A DNA stretch of 64,000 nt from Falciphora oryzae (GCA_000733355.1 JNVV01000002.1:1901590-1965589), one strand, 5' to 3'; shown: positions 12,757 to 25,571, counted from the first letter of the stretch. Notes: generated from the sequence alone by a model not told the origin. Translations and numbers: made by a program.

Positions 12757-14841
12757 TCATTGGTTGCGAGAGTTGAAGCGCGCAGCCTGGACGCCAAACA
12801 TGCGCGCGTCCACAAGCGGTATGCCGCCGCTGCCGCTCTGCTGGTGGCCCTTCTCGAAGCCCGGGGCGTGGTGGCGCTGCTCCGAGCTGTTGAAGCGCCG
12901 CCGGCTGGCGTCGTCGGCCTCCGAGTACCGGCCGCTCGCGTTCTCGACCTCGACGTCGTTGAGCACCTCGCGCGTCACCTCTACGTAATCATAAGCGAAT
13001 TCTCCAACCTCGCTCGAATCTTAAGCGAAAACGGCGTTGTTTGGTCAGTAATGGGAAGTGCTGGTTCGCTGGGGGTTGTGGGTGGGGGGTGTTGCCACAT
13101 ACCTATGCCGAGGATCTCAGCCTCCTCCGTTGCGCGCAGCTGCAGGCCGGGGATCAGGTTCATCAAGAACAGGATCAGGCACGTCATGACGAACGAGTAG
13201 GCCCCGGCCGCCAGCGAGTCGGCCAGCTGGTACGCGAACTGGATCCAGTTGTGGTTGATCCAGCCGCCCGGGATGGACGTCGTGCCGTCGAGGCTGGCGA
13301 TATAATTGGCAGCGAAAAAAGCCGTCGCCATGTTCCCTACGAACCCGCCCACTCCGTGGACCGCAAAGATGTCGAGCGCGTCGTCGATACGCAGCACGAA
13401 CTTGAGCTTGGTGGCGTAGTTGGCGAAGGCGGCCCCGAGCACTCCGTAGGGGACTGCCGCCCAGACGGGGACGTAGCCTGATCCAGGGGTGATGGCTACG
13501 AGCCCGGCCACGACCCCAGAGCAGAAACCGACCGTCGACCACTTCCTTTCCAGCCTATAGTCCAGAACGCACCATGTGATGCCTCCCAGGCAAGCCGACA
13601 GGTTGGTGACCGTGGCAGCCAGGATAGCGCGCATGTTGGCCGACAAGGCAGAGCCGGCGTTGAACCCGAACCATCCCACCCAAAGGAAGACAGTCCCAAT
13701 GACAATGTGTGTTACCTATTGTCCCACTAGTCAGCTGAAGAACCTTCCGAATAGACTAATTGATTCGATGGACCAACATTGTGTGGGCGGTAGTTCAGCT
13801 CGTGCGTGCCATGGCCTCTCCTCTTGCCCAGCATCATCGAGTACGCGAGAGCTGCGGCCCCCGAGGTCAGGTGGACGGGAGAACCGCCGGCGAAGTCGAG
13901 ACCGCCCATCTTGTTGCTCCAGCCAGACGGACTCCAGGTCCACCGGGCGATCGGATCGTAAACGATGGTGGCCCAGACGAACATGAAGATGACGCAAGGA
14001 AGCATCCGGCCTCGCTCGGCAACGGCACCCGTCACCAGGGCTACGGTGATGGCAGAGAACATGCCCTGATAAAGAGCGAAGAGGAGTTCCGGGATGCGGT
14101 CGGAGCCGACTGAGGGCTGGGCGAGCACGTCTTTGAAGCCGAAGTTGGCTAGATTACCGATAAAGGGTCCGCCCGTGCGACTAAAGGTAAGCGAATATCC
14201 CCAAAAGAACCATTGGAAAGACGCTTGTTTTTGTATTAGCTAAAGCGTTTGGGATATGTCGTTGACTTGACTTATGGGCAAGTCGGAAGTTTGATAGGCA
14301 CTTACCTACTGCTGCGGACATGACGGAGAGCCATATCAGAGACAAGGCGGATTTTCGGCGCGCAAGACCCGAGTAGAAGAATCTGTCCCGTACCCAAAAG
14401 TGCATCTTGTTAGTGGCTGACATGCGCATCAGGAGCTAGTAATCGATGAGACGTTTAGGGATGGCGCGTCTGCGCAGGGGGGGTGGGCGAGGCTGCCTGC
14501 TTGGGGTGCTGCACGTACCCGACTCCTGGGATCATGAGCAAGACAAGCCCAGTCGCGGTTATCATCCAGGCAATGTCGCCGGTCTATCAAGACGGTAAGA
14601 TATGCACGTTAGGTGCTGGCCGTTGCGATGCACAGAGTAAACATGTAAAGCTGTCGCCCGTCGAGGCAGCTTAAGAGCACCGCTCTTGGAGTCACTCGTG
14701 CCCGAGGGAACCCATTGGACCTACTTCATAGAAGATGTTCAGGTTCTCCCTCAGGGAATCCCCGCCGGTAGGTATTGTGCCATTGTACGGCACCTTGATG
14801 ATGTACTGCTCATCGAGGTTGACTCCGTCAACGGTAACCAT
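12757..14841 (-). CDS. Ammonium transporter, Amt/Mep family
   Basis: Plasma-membrane ammonium permease. Six exons on the minus strand: 14725-14841, 14519-14583, 14306-14382, 13778-14223, 13103-13715 and 12757-13019. All are GT-AG with consistent phases, and the product has 526 residues. The predicted protein has the eleven-helix Amt layout, beginning TGDIAWMITATGLVLLMIPGVG. GLDFAGGSPVHLTSG carries the first pore histidine and DIFAVHGVGG the second, so the twin-His pair is complete. The cytosolic tail keeps ILGID...GEFAYDYVEVTR and then a variable Ser- and Asn-containing end. Loss of the first histidine is known in the fungal Mep1/Mep3 branch; it is kept here, as in Mep2/AmtB. An AGATAA element lies about 155 bp upstream of the start. 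Confidence 0.95.
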
Positions 14842-14996
14842 GGTGGGCAATGCGCCGCGCCTGGCGCAAGCACGAGTGGGCGTCGCGTGTCGTAAGGATT
14901 CGGTCTTCGGCGGTCGGACGCGAGGCTGCGTCGGCGATTCACACGGACCGGTGGCACGCCGCGGCGTCACAGCGGGGACGCTCGAGATGGCCGTTT

Positions 14997-15002
14997 TTAT
15001 CT
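14997..15002 (-). promoter_or_regulatory. Candidate GATA-factor (AreA/NIT2-type) site upstream of the ammonium transporter
   Basis: The minus strand reads AGATAA here, about 155 bp upstream of the transporter ATG (14841). Ammonium permeases in filamentous fungi are commonly activated by AreA/NIT2 through HGATAR sites, so position and gene fit. One hexamer alone is weak evidence. Two further AGATAA hexamers lie beyond the gap, on the + strand at 15738 and 15781. Confidence 0.3.
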
Positions 15003-15277
15003 CGACGGGCGGCTCTCCTAATCAGGAGGTAGATTGGTCTGCAACAAAGCAAAACCCTCAGCGTGGCCAGCTTCTCGAAGAAGAAAAGAACTGATCTCAG
15101 CTTGCAGGCTAGACCACAACCCTGGGGCCGGGCGCATTCGAATCCGCGGAGAAAGGCGTGGGATGATGGGGGTTGAAGGCAAAGAAACTGGCGAAGCTGA
15201 CACCCTAAGTGGCCTAGCCTCGGGGTGGCTGGCGTTCTGGCGTGTTGATGCGTGCGGGACCCAAGGACAGGGCCGGG

Positions 15278-15616
15278 NNNNNNNNNNNNNNNNNNNNNNN
15301 NNNNNNNNNNNNNNNNNNNNNNNNNNNNNNNNNNNNNNNNNNNNNNNNNNNNNNNNNNNNNNNNNNNNNNNNNNNNNNNNNNNNNNNNNNNNNNNNNNNN
15401 NNNNNNNNNNNNNNNNNNNNNNNNNNNNNNNNNNNNNNNNNNNNNNNNNNNNNNNNNNNNNNNNNNNNNNNNNNNNNNNNNNNNNNNNNNNNNNNNNNNN
15501 NNNNNNNNNNNNNNNNNNNNNNNNNNNNNNNNNNNNNNNNNNNNNNNNNNNNNNNNNNNNNNNNNNNNNNNNNNNNNNNNNNNNNNNNNNNNNNNNNNNN
15601 NNNNNNNNNNNNNNNN
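15278..15616. other. Assembly gap (339 N)
   Basis: Run of N. The sequence on both sides has no coding character, so a missing gene cannot be judged. Confidence 1.
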
Positions 15617-17114
15617 TTTATCATCAAAGTGTCCGCAGAGGCAGGTGGTAATAACTAATCAAGGGCTTGGTCTGTTGGTTAAGTGCCAGGACGAGAAGAC
15701 AGTGAGCCACGGCGTACCAAGACGACTGGACCGAGAGAGATAAAAGGGTAAAGGAGTGGAAATAGAAACCATGTAACGCAAGATAAAAAGCAAAGAGAAA
15801 TCGGGCGGCGAGGAGCACGGAGCAGAAATGACGGATGGCAGCTCTGGGCACACCGAAGGGGCGGTACTACATACACACAGCGTGGTATCCCGGAGGAGGC
15901 GGAAGGTGGGCAGAAACAGGCCACAAGCAAAGGTAGGTGTCCAGCTCTCGCCCGAGATGGGATGCTGGGTTGGATGGGGCGGCGGATGCGGCGATTAAGA
16001 TATTATAAAGGTCCTTCCTGTATGGAAAAGGAAAAGCCTTCTCTCCTGACTGGTCCCGGCACCCAAGGAGCTGACCCGAGGTACCTACATCCAACCGTGC
16101 CGTGCGCAGGTAGGGAAGGGCTATTGGGGACATGGATGCTGATCCGTATCAAGCAGACTGCTGCTTGCGTGCTAGGCTTGGCGGACGTGGGAACCAGCCG
16201 GGGACCTCGGCCGCGGGCATCTCTGCCTCTTGCAGCCGGTCCATCGTCCTCCCTGCAGACACGGGCTCTCGGCCTCATTGTTTCGGTGGACCGCTTGGCG
16301 CTGTGAGAGGAAGCAGCGGAGGCGGGAGCGTCCTGGATGGGGGTGGCTTGGAGTCGGCGAGACAATAACGCAAGCAAGTCCCAAAAAGCAAAAAGAGGCA
16401 TTACACAAGACGCAACGGGGTGGTCTGGGCCAGGATGCGGACCGAACGGTTGCTTGCCGTGTCGTCTCTCTCTCCAATGCTCAATAGTAAGACGGGTGTG
16501 TAAAGATAAGGAATCCCGGGTTTTGATTGGCCAGTGGGGGGTAGCCGGGGGATAAGGGATTGATCCCTGTGCCTTGTCTGGCTTCTGTTTCCTCGCAACT
16601 CACTCGTGCTGACGGTCAGAAGCCAAGGCCGGATCGGCCTGACGAGGTAAATTACGCGGCCAAAAGGCAGAGGAGAAGAGAGAAAAGAAAAGCAAGAAAA
16701 GAAGGGGGATAAACCTCGCGAGCGCTTATACTTAGCGTTTGTGCCATCTCGGTTCGGTAGGCCGGGAGGAAGTCAGACCGTCTCGCCGCGATCTAGCGCC
16801 GCCGCCCGTTGAAGAAAGCTGGCACCAGACACTAGCAGCCGTCTGCGAAAGCAAACGGCGCCCGTTGCTCCCGAACGTCTGTGTCCCATCAGGGTCCCAA
16901 GGTGGAAGGTGCCCGAAGTGTGAGGTCTGGTACCTCGATTGAGGTATCATGCGGCCTAGCTGCAATTGTTTCTCAATGCTGCCCTTCCCCTATTTCTTGC
17001 ATCTGCGCCGTGCCCTGCTTCTCGGCATTCGCAACGCCCCGTGGCGCAAGCAGAAACGAGATCTCCGCTTGCACGCCCTGTTGATTCCATCATTTTGCAT
17101 CGTCGAGCCGGTCA

Positions 17115-17126
17115 GTAGGTACCTAC
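17115..17126. repeat. Perfect 12-bp palindrome GTAGGTACCTAC
   Basis: Self-complementary dodecamer. The core TAGGTACCTA recurs at 18316-18325, and AGGTACCT at 16079-16086, all inside the same gene-free block. Function unknown. Confidence 0.8.
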
Positions 17127-17861
17127 CCCACGCAATCGCTGGGATTCGGTGATCGACGGGAGCTTTGACGGGAGTCAGGCCCCTTTCCCCAGCATCGTCG
17201 GCTCAACTTCCGAGGGCCGATGACCCCGCAAGACATGAATCGAGTTGAATGCAAAGAGCGAGAGGCAGAAAAGAAGGAAGAACAGAAAATAAATATAAAA
17301 TACAAAATATCGGAAAATGCCAAGAACGACGAGGGTGTCGTCCGCCGCTCGTAATCACTGTTCCACAGCAGTGCTGTCCACAGGAAGCCTGGGGCTGACC
17401 GAGATTGCGCTATCGATGGCGCTGACGAGCGCCAGCCGCCCCATCCGGGCAGGCGACTTTGATTAGCTGCCGCCGTTGGCGTGATGTGCTCCAAGGGATC
17501 TTCGGCTGTGCCCGCCAATTGCACACATTCTCCCAACTCACCAACCCACCAGTCCTGGTCTTTTCCGTCTCTCGTCGCATTGAAAATCTCGACACGCCTG
17601 ATATCGCGTCCCCCCTCGCCTATCATCTCGAGTGGAGCACCTGCCTTCCATGTCGCTGCCCAGCCCGAGTGGACCTAGCCTTATCTTGACCGACGTCTGC
17701 CCTGGAGAGGCCCAGCCTTCCACCCCATACCCATCCATGCACGTCTTGAACCAACCCGACCCTCCATTGACCCGACGCTGCAAAAGTGGCGATGGCGGTT
17801 CCTGAAGGTTGGAAAAAAGGCCCGCAGCAAACGGCCTGAATACCGCCATGGCGATATTGGC

Positions 17862-17897
<36 letters not shown>
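17862..17897. repeat. Poly(A)28 followed by poly(G)8
   Basis: Uninterrupted 28 A then 8 G on the + strand in a gene-free region. This is the longest homopolymer in the window. The abrupt A-to-G junction may be a length-unstable microsatellite or an assembly artefact. Confidence 0.95.
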
Positions 17898-19470
17898 ACC
17901 TGACGCTCGAGAGATTGACTTTGCCGCGTTGCTGAGCTTGGAACTGCTGACTGTTGAGGTGGCTCTTCTCTACGAGACTGGACAAGTGGTTTTAGTTTTG
18001 CCCTGAAAAGTCAAACCGTTCACCCACGTGTCGACCAGAATCGCCTCCAAACGGCCCTTGTTTCATAACACGAGGGGTTGGTAAGGTGAGTGGCACGCTC
18101 GACAGTGACCCAAGGGCACGGATGTGACGGCCAAGCCCAAAACCCCCGCCTCGTCAAACGTCCTCTCGCTCCGCAGCTACGTCCTCAACTTACTCGGATA
18201 CGACCTGAGGGGTATGCAAGTGCGAGGGAACACCGCAGGGAGCTGGGGGTGTCGAGAAAACCCTGCCTGCTTAACCCCAACCACGCGAATCCAGATAGCC
18301 TCGGCTCTACACAGGTAGGTACCTAACCATAAGCTTCGAGACATGAATAAGAAAGGTGCATGTTCTCGGTGTTTCCCCCCTCAGCGAAACGTTTGACCCC
18401 TCTCACACGGCTTCTCCCGCCAGCGCCGGCCGGGGAAAGCCTGGCTCTGAGCCCGCGGGAGTGTGCGCGGGAACGTATGGGAGTGTGCGGGGGTCTCGGG
18501 AGTGTCAGGAAGTGTGGCTGTCCAAGATGTGCAACGCGGCAGCCTCACGTGATGGCCCTATCATCACCACCAGACCAAGTTGATTCCTTCAGACTCCAAC
18601 TGGAAACCAATGAGAGAGCCAGGCCCGGCTGTGTTTGGATTACCGAATAATTGAATTAACGCCGACTACCCGATACAATCTAGCAATTGCTCGAGGAGCA
18701 GACGGTACGACGCACGCAGATCTTTCTTTGCCCGCCGTGCCCATTCCCCTTTCCATATTCCTTTCCGTTTCCTCTTGAGCGAGTCCTTCTCCCCGTGATC
18801 CAACCAGGACCATCAAGTCCTCTTTCCATGTACAGGCCCACGTTGCAGCCCTCCTCCGCTCTGCTTCATATCATGTTACATTCATTCTTTCCTTCCTCTT
18901 CTTGTGCCACCTCCCGGAACCTCCCAATCCCCGTCGCACGGCGGCGGGCACAAGACAACCATATTGTCTCGGAACCTCGGGGAGTAGTGGATTAAGGTGC
19001 CGAAAGAAAAACCCCAGAAAGAGAGTTAGGTGGTAATACACTATGCAGAAAATAGGGTAAATAAGCAGCAGCAGCAACGGCCGTAAAAGGGGCCGGCTAG
19101 TGCGTGATGTGGTAATAATTGTCGCGGTTTGAATCCAAAAGAAGACGAAGAAAAAGCAAGGAAAATAATCCAGACTAGAAATTACCGCCCAAACACCATG
19201 TATAATGCTGCGGGTTCCCAAGTGGCGTAAATGCGTAGGACAGAACAGACTATTAGGGAATCTTGTACAGTGGCGGACCACGAGGGGGTGTCGGGCGTTT
19301 GTATGTTCAGAGAGATGTAGAGTTTGTCGCTCGTCGTTCCGAGGAGTGGGAGGTGCGTCGATCTGATGTTTGCTTTCGTCCCATCTTCGTTCGGCCCGGT
19401 ATCCGAATCGGGCAGCAGATGCTAGCGTAGGACAGCGACGCCGTTGGACGCGTGGCTTTTCGTTTTAGAC

Positions 19471-22400
19471 CTATGCCATGGCGCTCGAGCTCATGGCCTT
19501 GAACCGATCCTCAAAGGCCTTGGCCTGCTCGGCCTCGAGCTGTCGCTGCAGCCTGCGCGTCTCGCGGACCGCCTGCTCGCGCTCCTCCTGGAGCTGCAGC
19601 ACCTCGATCTGCGCCGTGTTCATGCGGCCCACCACCTCCTGCATCTCCGAGTCGGCCGACGAGAGCACGCCCTCGAGCTCGGCAACGCGCGCCCGGAGCT
19701 TCTCCATCTGCGCCGCCTGGTCCTCCTCGCGCTCGCGCGCCAGCGGGGACGAGGGGCTGCGGCCGCCTGACGACGATCCCGCCCTGGATGTGGGGCGCGA
19801 CCCCAGCCTGGGCGAGCGCAGGCCGTTGGCGAACATGGGCGACAGGGGCGAGCGCGGCGGGAACAGGCGCTGCGACGGCGAGCGGAGACCGCCTGAGGCG
19901 TCGCGCAGGCGCTGGATCTGCCCGTTGTTGGCCTCGCGCAGCTGCCGCAGCTCCTCGTCCTGCCGCGCGATGCGGTCCTCGGCCACCTGCTGCGCCGCCA
20001 CCAGCTCGTCCTCGAGCTGCCGCAGCCGCCGCTGCAGCGACGAGATGCGCTCCTTGCTCGACCGCTGGTCCGACTCGCCGCGCGTCACCGCCTCGGCGAG
20101 CCGCGTCCGCAGCGACGCGTTGGTGGCCAGCTGTGCCTGCACCTGCGCCGCGAGCTCCTCGACGCGCCGTGCCGACGTCTGCAGTTGGTCCGCCAGGTCG
20201 CGCTCGGCCTCCATGTTGGCTTGTGCTGACCGCTCTAGGCCCTCGACCCGCTCTCGTAGCTGCTGCACCTCGGCGTCGTCCTGGCTCTGAGCCTCCATCT
20301 TGGCCGTCACTGAGCGCTCGAGCCTGTCCATGGCCTCCTTGGTCTTGTCGTCGGCAGTGCCGAGCTCCAGGTTCTTGATACGTTCCAGGGCCTGGGCGTA
20401 GGCGGCTTGAAGGTCTTTGTATGCCTTCTCCAACGAGGCGGAGCTCACAGGTGTCGACAGAGTCGGGTCGTTCTCCTTGGTGGCTGTGCTTAATGGCCTG
20501 GCGAAAGTGGCCGGGATGAGGATGTCCTTCTCGCGAAGAAGACTCCTGAGGCCCGCGATCTCCTCCTCGGCGCGGTCCAGATCCATCTTCAGACCACTCA
20601 AGCCCTTCTCGACCTGCCACTTCTGCTCCATGGCCTCTTCGGCCCGCTTCCGCAGGAGCGCAATCTCCTCGCGCAGGTTCGACACCTCGCGCTCGTACCC
20701 GGCCTTCTGGGGCGACGCGGCCAGCAGCCGGCTGCGCTCCTGCTCGAGAATCCGAATCTTCTTCTCGTTCTCGCGGTTCTGGAACTCCTGTCGCTCAAGC
20801 AGGTTCTTGAGGGCGTTGTGGAGCGCATCGCGCTGCGCCTCCACGTCCTTCAGGCGCTCGGATATGGCCTCGCGCGACTCCGTCTGGTGCGGACCAGCAG
20901 TGCCCTTGACCGTGTTGGACCGACTCAGTGGGGACGCCTCGGTTTGGCGTGCGCCGCCGGCCGAGCCCTTGACTGTGTTGGATCGGCCGAGCGGCGCCTG
21001 CTGCAGCTTGAAGGCCGAGTGGGCCGTGCTCACAGACGTCGAGCGCGCTGGCCGGGTCGCCGGCTTCGAGTCCTCTAGTGGCGGGATGGACCTGCTCGTC
21101 TTCAGGGTGGCATTCTCCAGCTGAAGGTTGCGGAGCTCCTGTTGGATCTTGGTGCTCTCGTACACCAGCTTGGAGTGCTCCGACGCCTGCTGCTCCAGGC
21201 CCTCGACGCGGGCCCTGAGCTGCGGCACAACCTCGTCTCGCAGATTGTCGCGCTCGTTGGCCGCGCTCTCCAGCTCGCCCTTGAGCGCCGTGAGGAGGTC
21301 CTCGAAGTTGCTCTTAACCTGGCGCTCCTCGGTCAACCGCCTGCGGAGGTCTTCGCACGAACCCTCAAGCTCCTTTACCCTGCCGGCGGCGCTGGCGGCG
21401 TCGGCCATGGCGTCGGGGGAGCCCCTGACGGCGGCAAGTTGGCCACCGGCCTGGGCGGCGCGCGCCGATAGCTCCTGGATCTGGCGGTCCAGGTCCCTGC
21501 GGCGCTCGCGCTCGTCCTGCAGCTTCTGGCTCAGCTCGAGGCGGACCTGGGCCTTCTCCTGCTCGGCGCGGCGCTGGAGCTGCGTGATCTCTTCGCGGTT
21601 GGCATCGTACTCGGACAGTTTCGCGGAGCTGTAGCCCGAGTCGGAAAAGTAATCACTGGTTCTTTTTCCCGGCGTGTCTCCCCGGCCGCCGACCTGCGCC
21701 TGCAGCCGGTCGACGAGGTCCTCCAGGTCCATCTCGCGCCTGATGGACGCGGCCAGCTCCGCGCTGATGGCTTTCAGCTCGTCCTCCATGTCTTCGATTT
21801 TGTCGGCGGTCGCCGCCGGTGTTGGGGTGGTCGCGTCCGGTGGTGTCTGTAGGTATTCTTCGCAGTAGTCGAGGGGGCTCTCATCCGCAGAGACGTCATA
21901 GGTCGGCTTGGCAGTCGGTGGGCTGGATGTTGCTGCGGTGAGCGGAACGTCATCGATAAAGGCTGGCGGCTTCGGAGAGAAGGGTGACGGCAAGGGGGAG
22001 AGGCCGTCGGAGAAGACTGTGGACGAGGGCGACGAGGTAGACCAGCCAAAGAAGGTGCCTAGCTTGGAAGAGGCGGGTGATTTTTGTGCTGGGGACTTTG
22101 TGTGAGGATTAAGATTATCATCGGCTTTGGGGGTGGGAGTAGGGTCACTGGCTGCTGGTGCTGCTGACGATGACGATGCTCCAGGTTGTAGGGTGTTGTT
22201 ATCGGCTGTCGGAACGAGCTTCAGGTGTGGGGGCGAGGGCTTGCGGGCAAAGAGTGACATGATCTTGGGCCCGACGGTATTAGTATTAGGAGGTTGGGCG
22301 CCCGGCTGGCTGCTCGGGTCTGACAGCCGATCGACGCCGCCACCAGCTCCTTCACCTCCTCGAGCAACGCGCGGCGTGACGTTCAAGTCAATGTCTGAGT

Positions 22401-23216
22401 CTTGGATCGCGCCTCCGTCACGGTTTAAGCTCGGGCCTGCGGCGGCGGGAGGGTCCTGCTGATGTTCGTGGTAGGAGAGTGCGGGTAGCGTTTGAGAAGC
22501 TGCAGGGTTGAGCTCTGGAATGTTTCGCGGCTGAGCCACGGCGGCACCCCGAGGTCCAGACTCTGCGGCCGCAGACTGCGGCGGCAGTGGTGGAAGGGCT
22601 TTGCTGTTTAGTCTGCCGAGCGGCACGCGGAACGAGGCAAGATGCCAGTCAGTCGGATGCATACACTTTGGGGCTTGCGAGGAATGGACCGTGTTCCACG
22701 GCGCCGGCGGCCCCCGGACGGCAGAGACACCCCAAGGCCGCGGCACTAGGCCAGACTAGGCTGAGAGGAGAGGCTTGGGGCGACTCACCCTCCCTCGGAG
22801 GACCCGTAGGCGTCGGCAAACTGGTCTGCTATTAGGCTTGGGCCGGCATACCACGAGCTGTCGACGGTGCGGGAGACAACAGTCTCGGGCATCGGCAGCT
22901 CGTCCAAGATGTCGAGGTAGTGCTGCGACGGCGGCGACGGCGGTGATCGCGGCGACTGCGAGGACTGCGAGTATCTCCGTGCCAGGGCCGAGGCGTTTGC
23001 CGACAGAGGCTTCCGCTTGATGGACGAGACGGAATTCCTCGTGGCCAGGCTGGGGGACCTCGAGCTCCTGGGGCTTGGCAGGGCCTGAGGCGCGTGCTGG
23101 GATTGGACGCGGACGGGCGACGGCGGTGCGGCAGACGGAGTGTCAGAGGTGTGAGGACCGGGAGCGTCGAACTGGGCCCGCGGTGCCGGAGCGGGAGTGG
23201 GAGGGTCGACGGCCAT
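19471..23216 (-). CDS. Large coiled-coil protein with Uds1 (up-regulated during septation) domain
   Basis: 1189 residues from two exons: 22789-23216 and 19471-22612. The 176-nt intron has donor GTGAGT, and the phase-2 junction gives Gly-Leu-Asn-Ser. Residues 1-380 are Pro/Ser-rich and apparently disordered. About 390-520 resembles the fungal Uds1 domain (REMDLEDLVDRLQAQVG, then RTSDYFSDSGYSSAKL). From about 480 onward it is almost continuous coiled coil, broken near 590-660 by two copies of a SRSNTVKG/GRSNTVKG motif and near 1050-1090 by an SP-rich segment (RSPSQRLFPPRSPLSPMF). No membrane segment or catalytic motif is seen. A role in septation or at the septum or cortex follows only from the domain name. 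The first ATG of the leading exon is at 23216 (MAVDPPTP). Confidence 0.85.
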
Positions 23217-25571
23217 TGTGGGCAGGCAGATATTAGACGGCTGGGTAGGGGAGCTATAGTCGTATTTAATTTTCCGGCCCTGATACGAGCAGTGTTGACA
23301 GAGCGACCAACGATGAACAACTCTTGGTCCACGGCGCGCCCGCAAGAGGGTCGTCAGCAAGGGACAGTCGAGGGAAGCAGCCGCCCAACATAACCCGCCG
23401 CGAATATCACGTCTGGGAGAGGGCACAAAGTGACATTAGCACCACCGAGAATGGGGGCGCCAGAGAGCCCTTGGTCCAGGGGTGCAAGGTGCCGCGCCCC
23501 ATTGGCCATCGACAGGCGCCATCGAGAGCAGCCAGGCGGCCGGTTTGGGCAAGGCGCGTCCACTGCACCACCCCTGAGCCCTGGCCGATTCGTCCACAGG
23601 CGTGCGGGCAGGTCCATCTGGCGAGCATGCAAGCCGGGCATGGACGCGGCGCTCGACCGCGGCGGCAAGGGGCAGCCTGCACACATGTCGTTTTCGGCGG
23701 GGCCCCAGCGCCCTCCTTTGTTGCCAGCCAATCACCGGACCGCACACCAATAAAAGGGGGCTTGGGACGGTGGCACCTGGACAAGGGGCCAGGCCCAGGC
23801 GCTTTGCCCCTTTTAGCCGCCATGTCCAATTCTGTGTGGTTCGTGCCTTGCATGCTCTTTGGCTCTGCATGCATCAGGGGAGAGCATGGGCCACCCAGCG
23901 AACACTGTGCACAGTGACAGATATCCACCACCACGAACTCTTTCTTTTGCTTTTTTGTTCTGATTCTTGCGCCTCCGCTTCTGCTTCCTTTTTTGAGGTG
24001 GTGTGTTCTATGTACATTGAATGGGCCATGTGTTGTGTAAGCTTCATCTCAGGCAGGTCGTCTCGTAGATATAGGTTAGACCTTGGGTTCAATTGTATAT
24101 CGCAGACTCGCTTCAGGGGAACCGCGCAGACGGAAATTCAGACAGTGGCTGTGGTGATGCGACTCCAATTTGCGGTGGCCAGTGGGAAATTGACAAAGAT
24201 TAACGGGGCATTTAAATCAGGCGGTTGGCTGGAAGTGGTCTCCACCAGGCCCAGCATCTTCCCCCACGCGCGCGGCAGTAGCGAGTTGGACTGGCTATCG
24301 ACTGCGACGTCAAGGAGCCAATATTGCGCCATTATCTAAAGTAATGCCCAGTGGGGCAAACGGAGGCCAGTCGTGCAAATTGTACATGCATGTTAGACGC
24401 GGGGGCGTTGCGCGCGCAACATTGAGCCCAGAATATCCCAGCCATGTTCGACCTGGCTGGCGGTACGCGTATGCATGCAGCTTCTCGCACGACGCCATTC
24501 AATGACTTTGAAAGCAGCCCGCACGAGCCTGCGTTTAGGCGCGGGAGCTGAAGCCAAACCCAACCCACACTTTGAATATCCCTTCCCGCACTTCGGATTG
24601 ACTCTGGATCGGGCTCAACGGTGGTGCAGCCATCCGTGTGTGCACCGACCATGTTCCTTTTTCGAGAGGCACGGATGCAGGATGCAGGGATGTGGCACTG
24701 CGAGGACCCGCTCTCGTCTGCCCTCAAGCAAGCACTTACTCGGCAGCACGAGTTGCATTCTGTGCTCCTTCGTCACGGATGACGGACGGTATACCGAGGA
24801 TAGCTCTCAGACTGGTTGTGGCTGTCCTCCATGCTCGCCTTACCTATGAGTTACAAAAGCACGCGTTGTATGACGAGTCCATGCCTTGGGGACAAACGGA
24901 ACACGCGTCTTATGCAAGGAACCGCTCCAACATAAGCTTAAATGGAACAAGCAGTCACGTGTCGCATGTTTCCGGATCGGACTCCGCCTCCCGGTCCGCT
25001 GTCATTCAGATTGTGTAAATCAGGCTTGACTTCGATCGTCAATGCAGCCTCCTAACCTTGGTTTGGGCCGTCGGGTCCCGGCCGATCCATCTTGGACAAG
25101 CATCGCGGACGCGAGCTTGGCTGCCGGCGTATCGAAAACTCACCTCTCCCGCCCAGAAGATCGTCCAGTTCTGTTTGATGCGTGAAGCGCGCTTTCCATA
25201 TCTCCACGTGACCTGGACAGCATCGTTTCAGAGCGCTGACGACACCAGTTCGACTGTCTCTCATGTTGTCAACAGTCATGGCTGTGGAGGATGGACAGGC
25301 ACATACATATATATGCCATTTCTATTTATACCTTTTCTATCTTTTTTTCTTTCTCCTCGATGGCCAGCCGCATTCTTCAATTGACTCCGCCATCCATCCC
25401 CATATACCAACATTCACTGCTAAGAAGCGATTCCATTCTATCACATCCATTACCATAGACCGACATATACAGATATTGCCCTATCCTGTTTATTCCCCAG
25501 AACATCTATTGATACTTCCCTTTGTTGTCTTCAAACTGTCTATCCCAGAACTCCAAATCCCACCATCCAAG
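23217..25571. other. Gene-free spacer upstream of the Uds1 gene
   Basis: About 2.35 kb with overlapping open frames on both strands but no family resemblance and no consistent codon bias. The part next to 23217 presumably holds the Uds1 promoter and leader. The rest shows nothing I can name. Confidence 0.45.

Larger units (their letters stand above)
15617..19470. other. Gene-free region of 3.85 kb
   Basis: Between the gap and the 3' end of the Uds1 gene I find no reading frame with third-position G/C bias or recognisable protein sequence. It contains a 28A+8G tract (17862-17897), three GGTACC palindromes (near 16079, 17115 and 18316), and a CT-rich stretch at about 18710-18800. No tRNA, 5S or snRNA could be recognised. 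Confidence 0.5.

Noticed and set aside
19511..20620. 369-codon frame on the minus strand overlapping the Uds1 protein
   Set aside because: Alternative-frame shadow of a Glu/Leu/Arg-rich coiled coil; no domain.
23407..23934. Overlapping open frames on both strands upstream of the Uds1 gene
   Set aside because: Up to 200 codons in several frames at once, which indicates G+C-rich non-coding DNA rather than a gene.
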